DNA from: Rhynchosporium graminicola
Lineage: Eukaryota > Ascomycota > Leotiomycetes > Helotiales > Ploettnerulaceae
Reading direction: 5' to 3'
Assembly: GCA_900074885.1 (NCBI GenBank)
Contig: FJUW01000025.1
Location: 262,152-326,151, forward strand
DNA: 64,000 nucleotides
The number at the start of each line of letters is the position of its first letter. Position 1 is the stretch's first letter. Position numbers and translations under genes: made by a program. Under the pieces are notes generated by a model. The model made no database searches. It had not been told where the DNA came from and saw only the letters and a list, made by a program, of their open reading frames with translations. Of this stretch, positions 23,983 to 37,814 are shown piece by piece.

Positions 23983-26900
23983 GCACTATGATTCTTGATA
24001 GTAAGCGTCGAACTGTTTCTTAGTACTAAGGGTAGAGATTTAAGTTGCGAGCTTCCGATTAAGGTATAGTATACGCGTATAGTCAGTTAAACTAGCGCGT
24101 CTTTCTAAAGTAAATATAGTCGCGTAGAGTGCTAGTGGAGAGAGTTCTTTAGCTGTCGCACCTACGCTACTATTATTGGAAGAAGTCGAAGAAGTGTACT
24201 CTGATAACTCTAGCTCTATTGAAGAGTCTTTAGAGTCTTCAATACTATAAATAAACCGTATAGTACTTAATACTCGTACTCGTATAGCAGTTAAAGTCAA
24301 CGATTCCGAAATTATCGTATCTCGAGGTGCAGAGTCTTCCGCGCTAGCGCCGGAACCTATTTAAGTCCCCAGGACTTAAAATATACCCGATTTACCTCCT
24401 ATAGACGCTAAATCGACGTCCTAGGACTATCTAGAGGAGGATCCGGAAGACTCGGAATCGGAACTTATTACTGCGACTACGCTAGAAGAGCTATATAAAC
24501 GCAAGAAGATAAGTAGCTCTACGTCTTTGAACTTAGCAGATAGCTATAAGCTTAAGGGAGGAGAGAACTATACGGAATAGAGAGATAAGGTACTAAATAT
24601 TACTAAAACTAATAGAATCAGTAAGTTTCTTAACGTTAAATCTCGTGACTATATGCCTAAAGAGGTAGACGAATAGGACGACGAGGTCGACGATAAAGCA
24701 CTTAAGAAGTAATAAGATTAGGAGTCTAGAGAGAGTTAAATGAAGCTAGTAATCACGTTGAATTATAAGGCCGGATCTCTCGCGTATATAACTAGTAAAA
24801 CTACCGTATTAGATATATAGGAGGCCTTATAGGCGCAGTACGAAGGAGGTAGTAATATACTAGTATATAACGCTATATAAGATTACGTTAAGCTCTAGTA
24901 TAACGATTTCAACTCCCTAGAGAAGTTTATTATCGCTTTTAAGCTCTCGATTGTTAAATTAGAGACTTTGATAATAGCTCTACCTCCGGTATAGTATCTA
25001 ATTATATTTATTACCGTAGTTTCAGAGAAGTGGCCTATATAAGCTGAAAGATAATATTCTCTCTTAAGAGTTTCTTCTAGTAATAACCCAGATACGACCG
25101 AGAAGGCTAAATTGAGAGTAACTTTAGTCAGTTTGATCGAAGATATCACTAATAAGGTAAGAGCGAGTGACTCTACTGGAAAGATAGCAGGTTAAGCTCT
25201 ATATAGTAATAAGTCTATACCTAAGAAAGGAAGCGGCGGAGGAGCTACTAAGCCGGCTAGTAAAGATCAAACTAGGCCGACTTGTAAGCATTATAAACAG
25301 ATATCGCTAAAGTATACTCCAGAGAACTGTTTTATTATTAATAAGCAGAAGAAGAAGGAGTTTAAGGAGAAGTCTAGAAAGAAGTAGATCCCGTATACCG
25401 AATAGCTAAAGAAGAAGGAGGGAGAGAGTAAGACTAATAAGAAGAAGACTAGTAGTAGAAAGAAGAAGGATAACGATTCCGACGATAGTAGTATCTTCGG
25501 CGTAGCCCTTTTACTATATTTCCCTATTATTACGGCTTCCATAGCTATATTCTCTCACTATAATAAGTCACGATAGCTCTTCGATACCGGCGCTATAGAG
25601 TATATATCTAACGACCTTTCTAAATTTACTTTATATACGCTAAAAGACGACTTACCGTATATACTCACTATTAATAGGCCGTTACGCCCTACCGGGATTA
25701 GAAGTTATACGATTAAGGCGATAAAGACTAATAGTATAGTGCGTATGTTAGAGTACTATGATATACTGTATATCCCGCAGTCTCTAGTCTACCTATACTC
25801 TGGTTCTAAATTGAATAAATTAGGAGGTTATTTACGTAGTTCTGTTCTCTATACGTCTAAGGAGAAGGAGATCTATATAATTAACGAAGATCTATTTATT
25901 ATTAAGGAGACCTCCGGCGCGGGGTACGCTAGCCTTCCGGGTTTGAGCTTACCTGTAGCAGTAGAGCAAGCTATAGTCGATATAGAGCTTTAGTATAGAC
26001 GTATGTATTACGCTAGCTTTGACGTAGTACGACGCACTTAATCTATAGTTACTAGTATAAAGTTTATAGAGCTTAAGACTAGTAGAACTCGTCTTTGCGT
26101 ACTATATAAGAAAGGCCGACCTATTCGGAAGGTTAATAAGGTATCAGCACGTGCACGACCTGCTAGATCAATAGATAAAATCTATATAGATATAGTACAC
26201 CTTAAACCTAAGGCTCTGAATAGTCACTCTTACGCCTCTATCTTCTTATGCGCCTATTCGACTGGAAAGTGGGCCTTTATCTACGCTAAGAAGTCGGATA
26301 TATATCTAGCTAATTAAAAGCTAATTAAGTTAGCCGAAATATAGTATTATCGCAAAATTAAGGTATAGAGATAAAACGGGAGTAAGAAGTACTCTCCCTC
26401 TTAGATAAAAGAGCTTACTAACTACCTTGGAATACTACTAGAGGAGTCTACTCCGTATACTCTAGAGTAAGATGGAAGAGCTAAACGCTCTATACGTACG
26501 ATTATCGAGAAGGTACGTATAGTTATAGTAGACTAGAATATACTTAACTATATATAGCCGGAAATTCTACTCGCTTATATATATATCGCTAACCTTACCT
26601 CTACTTCTAGAGTAGAAGGGAAGACTCCTTTTAAGTGCTTCTAGGACGATATTAAACTAGGAGTGAATTATACTCCCTCTATTAAGTATCTCCGTGTATT
26701 AGGATATCCTGTCTTTATACTAATTGATAAGGAGAAGAGAGTCTAGAGCTATAAGGTAGCTCCTAGAGCTAAAAAGGGTATTCTAGTAGGATTTGAAGGT
26801 CATAATATCTATAGATACCTAGTTAATAGAAAAGTAGTTCGTACCTCTTATCTACGATTTAATGAAGACGGCTTAGTTATAGAACCTCACGAAGAAGACG

Positions 26901-28930
26901 CTATAATAGTACCTCAAACTAGGGGTGATTCTATCGATACTTTAAGTCAAAATTAAGACGTCGAAGTTACTATTACTACTACTCCTGATATAAGTATAGT
27001 CTCGGAAGAAGAAGTCGATAGTAGTACGGATACCGAATCTACAGTTAAGGACGAAGTTCCAGCACCAGAGGTCGATATTCCGGAGTAAATTACTATATAA
27101 AAGAAGCGTAGTAGGCCTCCTAGATCTAAGAACTATATGCCGGAGTACGTCCCTAGAGCTATACGCTCTAGCCGTAATAATCCGACTCTAATTTCGACGC
27201 CTAAGGTAACCCCGGAACTAAATAACAGCTACTCTTATGCTATCTCTCTATTAGAAGAAGTACTAGAGAGTACTAGTCAGTATCGACTCGCCTTTTATAT
27301 AGCTTAAGAAGAGTCTCTATTCTTAGATGATCTGACTACTTTAGATCAGGCTATAAAGAGAGCTAATTAGCCAGAATAGAAGAAGGCGATTATTAAGGAA
27401 TACTGATCTCTTAAAGAGAAGTCGACTTAGAAGACTATAAGTCGCTCTGATATACTAAAAGGGTAAAGAGTACTAGGTTCTCGTATAGTTTTCAAGACTA
27501 AGAGAGATATAGAAAGAAAAATCGAAAAATATAAGATCAGATTTATAGTCTAAGGTTATACGTAACGATTTAGTTACGATTACGATCAGATGTATACCGG
27601 AGTCTATAAATCTTCTACTTAGAAGATAGGCTTAGTAGTTATAGCGGAGTACGACTTAGAAGTCGAATAGTTTAATATAGTAACAGCATTCTTATATAGT
27701 GAAGCTAATACCTAGATATACGTTAAATTACTACTATTTTATAGATAATTTAGGCGTAGACTTATAGACGATAAACGTATACTCTTACTAAAGGCTCTAT
27801 ATAGTCTGAAGTAGTCTTCACGCCTTTAGCAAGAGATACTACGCAAGGAGTTCGGTATTATCGACTTTATACCTTTATAAACCGATAATTACGTATATAT
27901 TAACTAAGAAACCAGAATAATTATCATTACCTATATCGACGATTTTCTAGTTATCTTAAAGGCTAGAATAGCTCTTAAAGAGCTTAAGAAGAAGATTCTT
28001 ACTATATTCGATATTCTACTAGCTGGACTAGCTAAATACTTCCTTAGCGTCAGAATTATACGTGATAGAGAGAAGAAGACGATTTCTCTTTACTAAGATA
28101 CGTATATCGATAAGATATTAGATCGATTTAGAATAACTAACTATAAGAGCGCTAATACGCCCTTTACTATTAGTTAAGAGGTTTCTATAGTTAAATTCAA
28201 GGGAGTAGCTACTCTATAAGAAATTAAGCTATATCAATAGCTTTACGGTAGTTTATAGTACCTAGCTTATACTCGCTAGGATATACTATACTATTGCTCT
28301 ATACTATTATAATTTCTAATAAATCCATTACCTTAATACTTTGCGAGCGCTAAGAGAGTACTTGCGTACCTATAAGGTACGAAGTACTACGCTACGACTT
28401 ACGGAGGAGACGTTACCGATAGAGAGAAGATGAAATTAAGAGGTTTCTGCGACTCTAATTAGGCCGGTAACCGAATTAATAGAGTATTATATACCGGAGT
28501 CTGTTTCTTCCTTATAGGAGGTGTTTTCTTAGCTATTTCAAAGCGATAGACTACTATAGCTCTTGCCTCTACGGAAGCAGAGTATATAGCTATATGCGCC
28601 TTTACTAGAGAAGCTTCATGGATATATTAAGTACTGAAGGAGCTAGGCTATAATAAGCCAGACTCTAGAAGTATAGAGATATAGTGCGATAATCAGGGAG
28701 CGTTATCTCTATTAGAGAACCCTGAATTACACTAGCGTACTAAGCATATCGATATTAAATTCTACTACTTTCGCTAGGAGGTCGCTAGAGGTCATTTAGA
28801 CCCTTAGTATATACCCTCAAAAGAGAACGCGGCAGACGGTTTCACTAAACTACTTAGCTTATAAGACCTTAAGGCTTTTATAATAATACTGAATATAATC
28901 GTTTTACACTTAGAATAAGGGGTATAGATA
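23983..28930 (+). pseudogene. Copia-1 gag-pol relic
   Basis: Single forward polyprotein frame in pieces. A zinc-knuckle remnant at about 25,280-25,330 keeps its first and last Cys. Protease motif Leu-Phe-Asp-Thr-Gly-Ala at about 25,575-25,595. GAG-pre-integrase and an open 84-codon stretch at 25,739-25,993. Integrase start with Asp-Lys-Ile-(Tyr)-Ile-Asp at about 26,170-26,200. RT box Tyr-Ile-Asp-Asp at 27,931-27,945, intact. RNase H with (Glu)-Ala-Glu-Tyr-Ile-Ala at about 28,575-28,600 and Thr-Lys-His-Ile-Asp-Ile near 28,740. Tryptophan and glutamine positions are stops throughout. This is the least decayed copia copy in the window, but still dead. Confidence 0.9.
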
Positions 28931-29129
28931 TTAATCGGGAAGGCAGACTATCTTAAAGGAATTACGGAACCTAGGGTTTATCTAGTTCACGTGATATCGA
29001 GGCATAGTTCTAGTCTCTAGGGGTGTTACTATACGTACGTATACGATAGTATAATCGACTAATTATAGGAAATTAGATTACTTATACTTATAGAAGTTAC
29101 CGACTTTATAGTATCTCTATAGAGGGGTA

Positions 29130-29307
29130 TATTGCGAGGATATGGGTCTTAGCATAGATCAGGTGACTGTAGTCACGTGCATAGTCCGTGCGGATATTCC
29201 TAGATAATATCTTCTGTCGACTCTCTATAGTAATTAGTACTGCAATACAACTAATATCATTCAACTACTCTATGCCTTACTCTGAAGATCAACGTAACCT
29301 TGCGATA
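29130..29307 (+). repeat. Copia-1 3' LTR
   Basis: 178 bp. It begins TATTGCGAGG (the TG to TA change distinguishes it from the 5' LTR). Upstream AGAGGGG is the polypurine tract. Confidence 0.93.
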
Positions 29308-32300
29308 TAAAGAAACGTATAATGATACCTAGGAGTATATTAAACCGCTAGTAAAAGACTATACCTAGGGAAAGACTCCTTCCTAGGTAGTATACGAGAT
29401 ATATAATATCTTAACCTTACGAAGCTTCTTAGTAGTTAATCGTTTGTTATATATACTACTCTTACTAAGAATAGACTCTCGTATAAGCTACTTGCACTTC
29501 TCGATTCTAGAGCTAATAGATACTATTTTATTAATTATTCTTTTCTTAAATCTCTTTCTTTCTTCTTAAAACTTTTAATTTACCTTTTACTAAATGCAAT
29601 TCCTATTAAAGGCTTTAATAGCGTTAATAGTAGTACTATTAGTTATTATACGATACTTTATTTAATAGTAGATCGTCGCGTTTAGGTATTTACCCCCTTT
29701 CTTATTACTACTCTCAGAAACTATAGTATTATACTCGGAAGGACTTAGCTTTCGGAATATTAAGTACTCTTAGATACCTCTAAATAATAGATTATTTAGC
29801 TACTATATACTCCTCTTAGTAATATTTATAGCTCTCTGATCGAGATTAAGGACTTATATAAATACTATACTTACTAGCGCTACTAACACGATACTAACGA
29901 ACGAAATAAACGCCTTAATTAGTTCTAGAAAGTATATAAGGAATAGCGAAGCGTAGCTAACTCTCTTATTAATATTCGAGCTATTATTAACTCTATCTCT
30001 ATTATTAAATAACTATTACTAGCTCGGAAGCGCACTTTAAGGGAGACTTATAGCTATAAAAATATCTAAAACTCTCTTCTAAAGAGTATTCTATAGGTAA
30101 CTAACTCTCTATTACTACTGCCGATTAGTTAGGACCGTTTCTTTAGCGTTTATACTACTTATTATAAATACGATAAGCTTAAGTGTTTATTATCTGAAGA
30201 ATAAGAATAGAGTAATAAAGAAAAGTCTTTATACTTTAGAGAAGCTATTAATATATAGCTAAAGTATATACGATTTAGCGATATTATCGCTTATATCCTG
30301 TGTGAATCTTCACTTTAACTCTAATTAGAAGTCTCTACATTAAAGACCTACGCATAAGACTACGCCTATGTAATTTATATTATAGATTAATAGTTACTCG
30401 GAATATTATCTCGCGACTTAATAGAAGCTACTTAAAGTATAAATATAGCTATTACGATATTTCGGAAGCGACTAAGATCACCTCGTATACTCAGACCTCT
30501 TCTAGAGCTTCTTACGCTAGAGATTTATATAATTAGTAGCTTAGCTTTCTATCTCTTATATAAACGCTAGAAGTCTTCTAATAATAAGATCTTCTTTATT
30601 ACTTTTCACGAGATAGATAAGCTTCTTAACGACTGAATCGTAGTTTAGTAATATAATACTATTATTGTATCTTTAACTATCGACCTTACGAAAAGTTATA
30701 AAACTGCTTAGTAATTTACTATTAGCTTAAGCGAATTAGATTTAGAACTATAGATCCCTTATAAGTATAGCTAGTAAGTATACGTCTTTTCTAAGGAAGC
30801 TAGCGATATTCTCCCCTTTTATCGCTTATACGATTACTGAATTAAGCTTAAGGAAGGGGCTAAGAAAAGCCTTAAATACTTAGTCTTATATAAGATATTA
30901 GCTAAAGAACTTGAAGTCGTTAAGGTATATATTACTAATAACTTAGCGAAAGGTTTTATTAAACTTTCTTAAGTACTATACGCTATACTTATTCTTTTCG
31001 TTAAGAAAGCTAATAGAAGTCTAAGATTCTATATCGACTTTCGCGCACTTAATAACCTCACGAGGAAGGATTAATATCTACTACTATTAATCGATAAAAC
31101 GCTAGCTAGAATCTCTACTACTAAGATATTCACTAAACTAGATATTCGCTAGGCGTTCTACCGAATTCGAATAGATCTAGCTTCTAAAGAATATATAACC
31201 TTCCGGACTTGTTATAACGTATATAAGTGCAAGGTACTCCCTTTCGGTCTGACTAACGGCCCTGCGACGTACTAGCGATATATAAATAACGTCTTATTCG
31301 ACTACTTAGATAACTTCTATATAATATATCTAGATGATATTCTGATCTACTCTAACGACCCACTTTAGTATTAATTATATATATATAAGGTACTATAACG
31401 ATTATAAGACGCTAGATTATAAGCTAACCTTAAGAAGTATAAATTTAATATTACTCGTATTAAATACTTTAGATTTATTATCTTTACTTCTAGGATCGAG
31501 GTAAACCCTAAGAAGGTTAATATTATATAATCTTAGAATTACCTGACTATAGTTAAGGGTATATAATCGTTCTTAAGCTTTTATAACTTCTACTGATAAT
31601 TTATTAAGGACTATAGAATTATCGTAAAACCTCTTATATAACTTACTAAAAATAACGTATTATTTCGTTTCGCTAAGGAGTATAAAGATGCTTTTAATCA
31701 CCTAAAGTACGCTCTTACTTCGGTACTACTCCTCTACTACTATTAGTAATATCTACCTTATATAATCAAAATAGACGCTAGTGATAGAGTAATAGCAGGT
31801 ATACTATCGTAATAGTACAACGAAGACTAGTTCCTAGTAGCTTACTTCTCTAAGACTATATTACCTGCCGAGCTTAATTACGCTATCTATAATAAGGAAA
31901 TACTTATAATTATATGATCTTTTAGTAACTAGAGATCTAAGCTCGTAAGCGTACTATATTAGATCCGCGTTATTACTAATTATAAAGCTCTTAAGTACTT
32001 TATAACCTCTAAATAGCTAAACGAAAAATAAGCACGATAGGCCGAGCTACTCGCAGATTATAACTTTATAATTACATATCGACCTAGGAAGTATAATCTA
32101 CTTACTAATGCTCTCTCTCGTAGAATAAATAAATTAGACGATTAGAATAACGCTAAAAGAACTTAGCGTTTATAGTAGCTACTACGTGAAGACTAAATCG
32201 ATCTAGTACTACTTATAAGTAACATCCGGAATAGCTCTAACTCTATAGATAACTTTAAGCTTATTAACGCTTTAGAAGTCGCCGACCTATCGCTAGTCTT

Positions 32301-33879
32301 TTCTATAGTATAATAAGTACTTAATACTAATCGCACTACGCTATTACTCTAAGTACTATAGAAATAAGCTCTCTCTATTACTCTTAGAAAACTAACTATA
32401 GAAAAAGATCTTCTACTCTATAAAAGAAGACTAATTATATCTAACGTTTTATACTTTCGTATGCTACTTATACGTAAAGTATACGACCGATTAGAGACTA
32501 CTTATCTAAGTGCAAAGAAGACCTTATAACTACTAGTATTATAATACTAGTAGTACGGAATCGCTTTAACTATTAATTAGTACTACTATAACTATTATAC
32601 TTACTAACGAATTTAGGTGCCGCGCGATAAGAAACCGGGCCTCCTCTAACTTCTACTTGTACTATTATATCTATAGGAGTATATTATAATCAATTACTAT
32701 AGCTTTAACTGCGATAAATATAGTTACGATAATATTCTTATATTTATTAACTATTTTAGTAAATAAGTAATTAGTATTCTATACCGAAAGACTTCTAATA
32801 CGCGCGACCTTATAAAGCTTTACTTATACTACGTATATTGCTATTTCGGAGCTCTATTAATAATTACCTCTAATAGAGGGCCTTAATTCGTTTCCTGTTT
32901 TTAGACTATAATTATTATAATTCTTAGTACTAAAAGATAGCTTTCTATAGTAGATTACTTATAAATAGATAGCTAAATAGAGATCTATAACTAATATCTC
33001 TAACGTAGATTATAACCTTTTATCTCTTATTATTAAGATAACTAGTCGGAATTCTTACTTATTATAGACTACGCTTAGATAACTCTCCCTTACGAATCCC
33101 TTAGAGGTCTCTTACCCTTTAAAGTCGTTTATAGATATATACTCCGTGTTAATTAGAATTAGAAAGACTTACTTAACTCTACTACGCTTACTAATAAGTT
33201 AAATACTTAATAAGCTCTAGATTATGCTAATTGTCTGCGCGATACCTAGACTACTACTTAATTAAGCCTCTAATATATATAAGCTAAGATATCCTAATCC
33301 TATAATCGCTTACGCTATAAAATCGACTTTACTATAGACGACCTTATCTAGCTAGATATACGCTACTTTATAAGTACTCGACTTAGTAAAAAACTCGACT
33401 TCCTGACTAATAGACCTTTCTATATAATTAAAAAGGTTAGAAGCTCTTATTATCTAGAGCTCCCTGCTAGTATAAAAGTATATAACGTATTCCCTGCTAC
33501 TAAGCTATAGAAGTATTTAAATGACCCCTTACTAGGATAAACCTTATTGCTGCTACTACTTATTAATATCACTAGTAATAATAAATAGGAGATCGAAGAT
33601 ATACTTACGTGCCGCAAGTAGTATAGTAGCCTCTTATATCGAGTTTCCTAGTTAAATCAAGACGTCGATCTCATATAGTATAATACTATAGATATTAAAT
33701 ACGCTCCCGCTAAGCTATAATAATTCCACCTTAATAACCTAACGTAAGCTAGACCTCCTACTAGACTACCTGATTAGCTAAAAGCTTTCTATAATAGAAT
33801 TAATAATTACGACTACCTTAATAGTAATAAAGAAATAGACTAACGCTTAAGGGCGAGCTTTTTTCGGAGGGGGGAGTAG
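29308..33879 (+). pseudogene. B gag end and pol relic
   Basis: Resumes B after copia-1. Protease region about 30,650-30,750; RT about 30,900-31,400, with a readable Pro-Phe-Gly-Leu-Thr-Asn-Gly-Pro-Ala motif and box Tyr-Leu-Asp-Asp-Ile-Leu. RNase H about 31,750-32,150; integrase about 32,450-33,300. Stops at Gln/Trp positions. The catalytic aspartates of the RT box are still coded, unlike G and H. Confidence 0.85.
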
Positions 33880-34114
33880 TATAACGACTAGTTAGGTTTA
33901 GAGGTTTCTCCCTATTAGTAGAAATACTTACTACTAAGCGAGATTACACGAGTAGAGTTTAGGGGCCCCTTTTTATATTTATACTCCCCTTCTCCCTCTA
34001 CTTCTTTACTCCTTAGTTATAGATTCTTAAGTGATTCTTACTACTTCATATTCATAGTAATATAAGATCTTATTACTTAGGTAGTTTTGAGACCTTTCTA
34101 GAGTAAGCGTCATA
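33880..34114 (+). repeat. B 3' LTR
   Basis: 235 bp, TATAACGACTAG to AAGCGTCATA, followed by TSD ATAGG. Confidence 0.92.
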
Positions 34115-37100
34115 ATAGGTCCGGAAAGTCGTATACTCTTCAGAGGCTAGATCTATTCTAATTCGGTAGAACGCCTAGCGAATATCTAGTTTAGTAAATA
34201 TCTTAGTAGTAGAGATTCTAGCTAGCGTTTTATCGATTAATAGCAGTAGATATTAATCCTTCCTCGTGAGGTTATTAAGTGCGCGAAAGTCGATATAGAA
34301 TCTTAGACTTCTATTAGCTTTCTTAACGAAAAGAATAAGTATAGCGTATAGTACTTAAGAAGGTTTAATAAAACCTTTAGCTAAGTTATTAGTAATATAC
34401 GCCTTAACGACTTCAAGTTCTTTAGCTAATATCTTATATAAGGGGGAGTATTTAAGGCTCTTCTCGGCCCCTTCCTTAAGCTTAATTCGGTAATCGTATA
34501 AGCGATAAGAAGGGAGAATATCGCTAGCTTCCTTAGAAAAGATATATACTTACTAGCTATACTTATAAAAGATCTATAGTTCTGAATCTAATTCGCTTAA
34601 GCTAATAGTAAATTACTAGGCGGTTTTACGACGTTCCGTAAGGTCGATAGTTAAAGATATAATAATAGTATTATATTACTAAACTACGATTCGGTTATTA
34701 AGAAGCTTATCTATCTCGTAAAGAGTAATAAAGAAGATCTTATTATTAGAAAACTTCTAGCGTTTATATAAGAGATAGAAAGCTAAGCTGCTAATTATAT
34801 AAATCTCTAGCGTAAGAGGCTCTAGAAGAAGTCTAAGCATATAAGGTAATCTTAGTTACTTCCGAAATATTATAATAGCTATATTTATACTTTAAGTAGC
34901 TTCTATTAAGTCGTAAGATAATATTCCGAGTAACTATTAATCTATAGTATAAATTATATAAGCGTAATCTTATATATAGGTCTTTAATATAGAGAGTTCT
35001 AATTAGAGTTAAAGTAGAGATTCACGTAGGATATAAGCGATAATATCACTGAATTATACGTACTTCGGCTGTATATTAGTAGCTTCTCTAGAGTATAAAG
35101 ACTTCTCTTTACTACTCTATTCTTATTCTTTAGATAATAAACACTTAGGCTCGTTATATTTATAATAAGTAGTATAAACGCCGGAGAAACGGTCCTAATT
35201 AATTAGTAGTAGTAATAGAGAGTTAGTTACTTAAAGAATACTCTCTAAGGGAGAGTTTTAGATATTTTTATAGCTATAAGTCTCCCTAGAAGTGCGCTTC
35301 CGAGCTAGTAATAATTATTTAATAATAGAGATAGAGTTAATAATAGCTCGAATATTAATAGGAGAGTTAGCTGCGCTTCGCTATTCCTTATACGCTTCCT
35401 AGAACTAATTAAGGCGTTTATTTCGTTCGTTAGCGTCGTGTTAGTAGCGCTAATAAGTACGATATTTATATAAGTCCTTAATCTCGATCGGAGAGCTATA
35501 AACGTTACTAGGAAGAGTATATAGTAACTAAATAATCTATTGTTTAAAGGTATCTAAGAGTACTTAATATTCCGAAAGCTAGGCCCTTCCGAGTATAATA
35601 CTATAGTTTCCGAGAGTAGTAATAAGAAAGGAGGTAAATACTTAAACGCGACGATCTACTATTAAATTAAGTATCGTATAGTAACTAATAGTACTACTAT
35701 TAACGCTATTAAAGCTTTTAATAGGAATTGCGTTTAGTAGAGAGTGAATTAAAGGTTTTAAGAAGAAGGAAAGAGATTTAAGAAAAGAATAATTAATAAA
35801 ATAGTATCTATTAGCTTTAGAATCGAGAAGTGCAGGTAGCTTATACGAGAGTCTATTCTTAGTAAGAGTAGTACGTATAGTAAACGATTAACTACTAAGA
35901 AGCTTCGTAAGGTTAAGATATCGCATATCTCGTATACTACCTAGGAAAGAGTCTTTCCCTAGGCGTAATCTTTTATTAGTAGTTTAATATACTCCTAAGT
36001 ATTATTATACGTTTCTTTATTATTATTATCTTCTAACTCGCTATTAATATTATTATTAGTATTAATTACGTTAATTCGATACGGAATATTAGGTCGAGCT
36101 AACGATAAGCGTAAGTATAAGGTAGGCGTAAAGTAATAAGGAGTATTCGCTAGCGATTATATACGAGGCGTATTATTTCGTATAGAGTATAATACTTATT
36201 TACTAGTCGCACTAGTATTCTCGGGCGTAAGAAGACTAATTTGCAGATAAGAAGAGGAGTTAGTACTATAGCGTTAAGAGAAGGTATTTATAAGGCGTTC
36301 CCGAGTCGCGCTAGCTTTAGCCGAAGACTCGGAATAATAAGTCTTTTTAATAAATTAACCTTAGTCTTTAGCTTATATAGCCTTAACGTATTCTTCTAGT
36401 ATCCTTAACGTTTAGTATTATTAGAAGAGCTATTTCCGTAGCTATATAAGTAGCTTCTCCTATAAGTCTATTTTCAGAGTTAATTAATTATTTACTCTAG
36501 CTTTACGAGCTAGCGTACGAAACTCGTAGTAGAATATCTGTAACGACATAAGACTCAAGGCGGTATATAAGTAAGAATAAACGAGTAGGGAGGCTAAGAG
36601 CGATCTTATATAATCTACTACGAAGGAAATAAAAAGATAAGAAAGGAAGAAGAAGAGAGATAGAGTATAAGGCACCTTATATATATATACCGGTACTAGT
36701 CCGATACTATACCGGGTCGGATACTAGTTCTGCCGGGATACCTATGAACTTGGGCCCTGTTATCTTTCCTTCTTCTCATATGATATTCAGGTGAGCTGTC
36801 GTCATAATATCCAGAAGGTCTACTTATAATCTATCTTTAGCGCGGAGTAGCTAGCTCTTATAGTTTATTAGTTATATAGATTAGATAAGAAGGAGACGAG
36901 TTAAGTGATTATATCGAGTGAATCGATTATACTACTTTCTTTATTATATTCTAGTTCTAAGAATAAGAGTTCTAGGTAAGTTCTAGCTATTCCTTCCGTT
37001 TAGTTAAGTAACTAATCTTTATAGTAATCTTTATCGATAAAGTAGCTAGAGTAGCGCCGGAGGGCGTTACGTATCTATACTTCCTAGAGTTTTAGAGAGT

Positions 37101-37814
37101 AGTCGATTCTATTAGAGAGCTTATTTAGAAGGTTTAGTATCTTCTCTATACGCGTAGCGTATAATATTAACGATATTCCTCCGGTAGATTATTCTCGATA
37201 ATAATTATTAAGCGTAAGAGTAGCGTTATCTTCTTTAATTAATAATAGTAGTATTATACGCGATTAAACGTTATTAAACGATATAGACTTAGTAGAGCGC
37301 TAAGTAGTTAACTAGCGTAGTTCTAGGAACTCGTCCTGTAACTAACGTAGTTCTGCAGATAAGTCGGCGTTTAATTATCTCTCCTCTATAAGCTTCTTTT
37401 CTGCCTCTTATAGCTAGTAAGCGCGGTCTTCCTATAAGTTACTTATAGTTACTATTAATATAAGAGTATTATTAGGGAGGTTTAGGGACTCGGTAAGTTT
37501 ATTAATTATAATAGGAGTTAAGGAGCTTAACTCGGACGAGGCGTCGTCGCGAGTACTCTCTACTATAGAGAGAGGTAAGTTATAGCGAGTATTACGAGTC
37601 GCTAAAGAATAGGAAGTAGAAGGAGTTAGAGAACCGGTAGTCGATTTATCGGACTTAAGTTACTTCGGTTTAAGTACTATTCTTTAAGTTTATACTTAGT
37701 ATAGGCCTTCTTTATATAGTATAGTCTCTTACGTTTAGTAGCTCTAGGTATAGAGGTATAATATAAGTAAATATTTACTATCTTCCTAGATATAAGTAAA
37801 AGAGTTATAGATAA
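34115..37814 (-). pseudogene. C gag and RT start relic (minus strand), interrupted by a solo LTR
   Basis: Mirror image of the B gag/pol start. The RT portion adjoins B at 34,115; gag lies at about 36,020-37,760. Across 36,010-36,025 it preserves the empty target site of copia-1, which is how the copia-1 TSD can be confirmed. RIP stops throughout. Confidence 0.82.
36539..36806 (-). repeat. Solo G-family LTR
   Basis: 268 bp, reverse orientation, flanked by TSD ATATC (36,534-36,538 and 36,807-36,811). No interior remains, so it arose by LTR-LTR recombination. It keeps more TG/CA than other G LTRs (end GAGCTGTCGTCATA). Confidence 0.92.

Larger units (their letters stand above)
23755..29307 (+). 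mobile_element. Copia-1: complete Ty1/copia element
   Basis: 5,553 bp, identical-length LTRs 23,755-23,932 and 29,130-29,307 (178 bp), TSD TAAAG (23,750-23,754 and 29,308-29,312). The empty site is seen inverted in C near 36,010-36,025. It is the innermost and so the youngest insertion of the main chain. Copia gene order: gag, protease, integrase, RT, RNase H. Confidence 0.95.
21828..34114 (+). mobile_element. B: Ty3/gypsy element (B/C family), plus strand, carrying copia-1
   Basis: LTRs 21,828-22,062 and 33,880-34,114 with perfect TATGACG/CGTCATA-type ends, TSD ATAGG (21,823-21,827 and 34,115-34,119). Net length after removing copia-1 with its TSD and the 165-base N artefact is 6,564 bp. 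Gag begins near an ATG at 22,126 (Met-Pro-Arg-Ala-Thr, then basic). Pol runs 29,308 to about 33,870, with RT box Y-L-D-D at about 31,327-31,340. GGAGGGGGGAG polypurine tract before the 3' LTR. It inserted in opposite orientation into its sister C, creating long inverted repeats. Confidence 0.93.

Noticed and set aside
24040..24300. 86-codon minus ORF in copia-1
   Set aside because: Antisense of gag; openness follows from the TpA phase left by RIP.
25291..25542. Hydrophobic Phe/Leu-rich minus ORF that looks like a membrane protein
   Set aside because: It is the antisense of the Lys-rich copia gag/protease linker (AAG runs read as Phe/Leu); the same occurs at 43,621-43,842.
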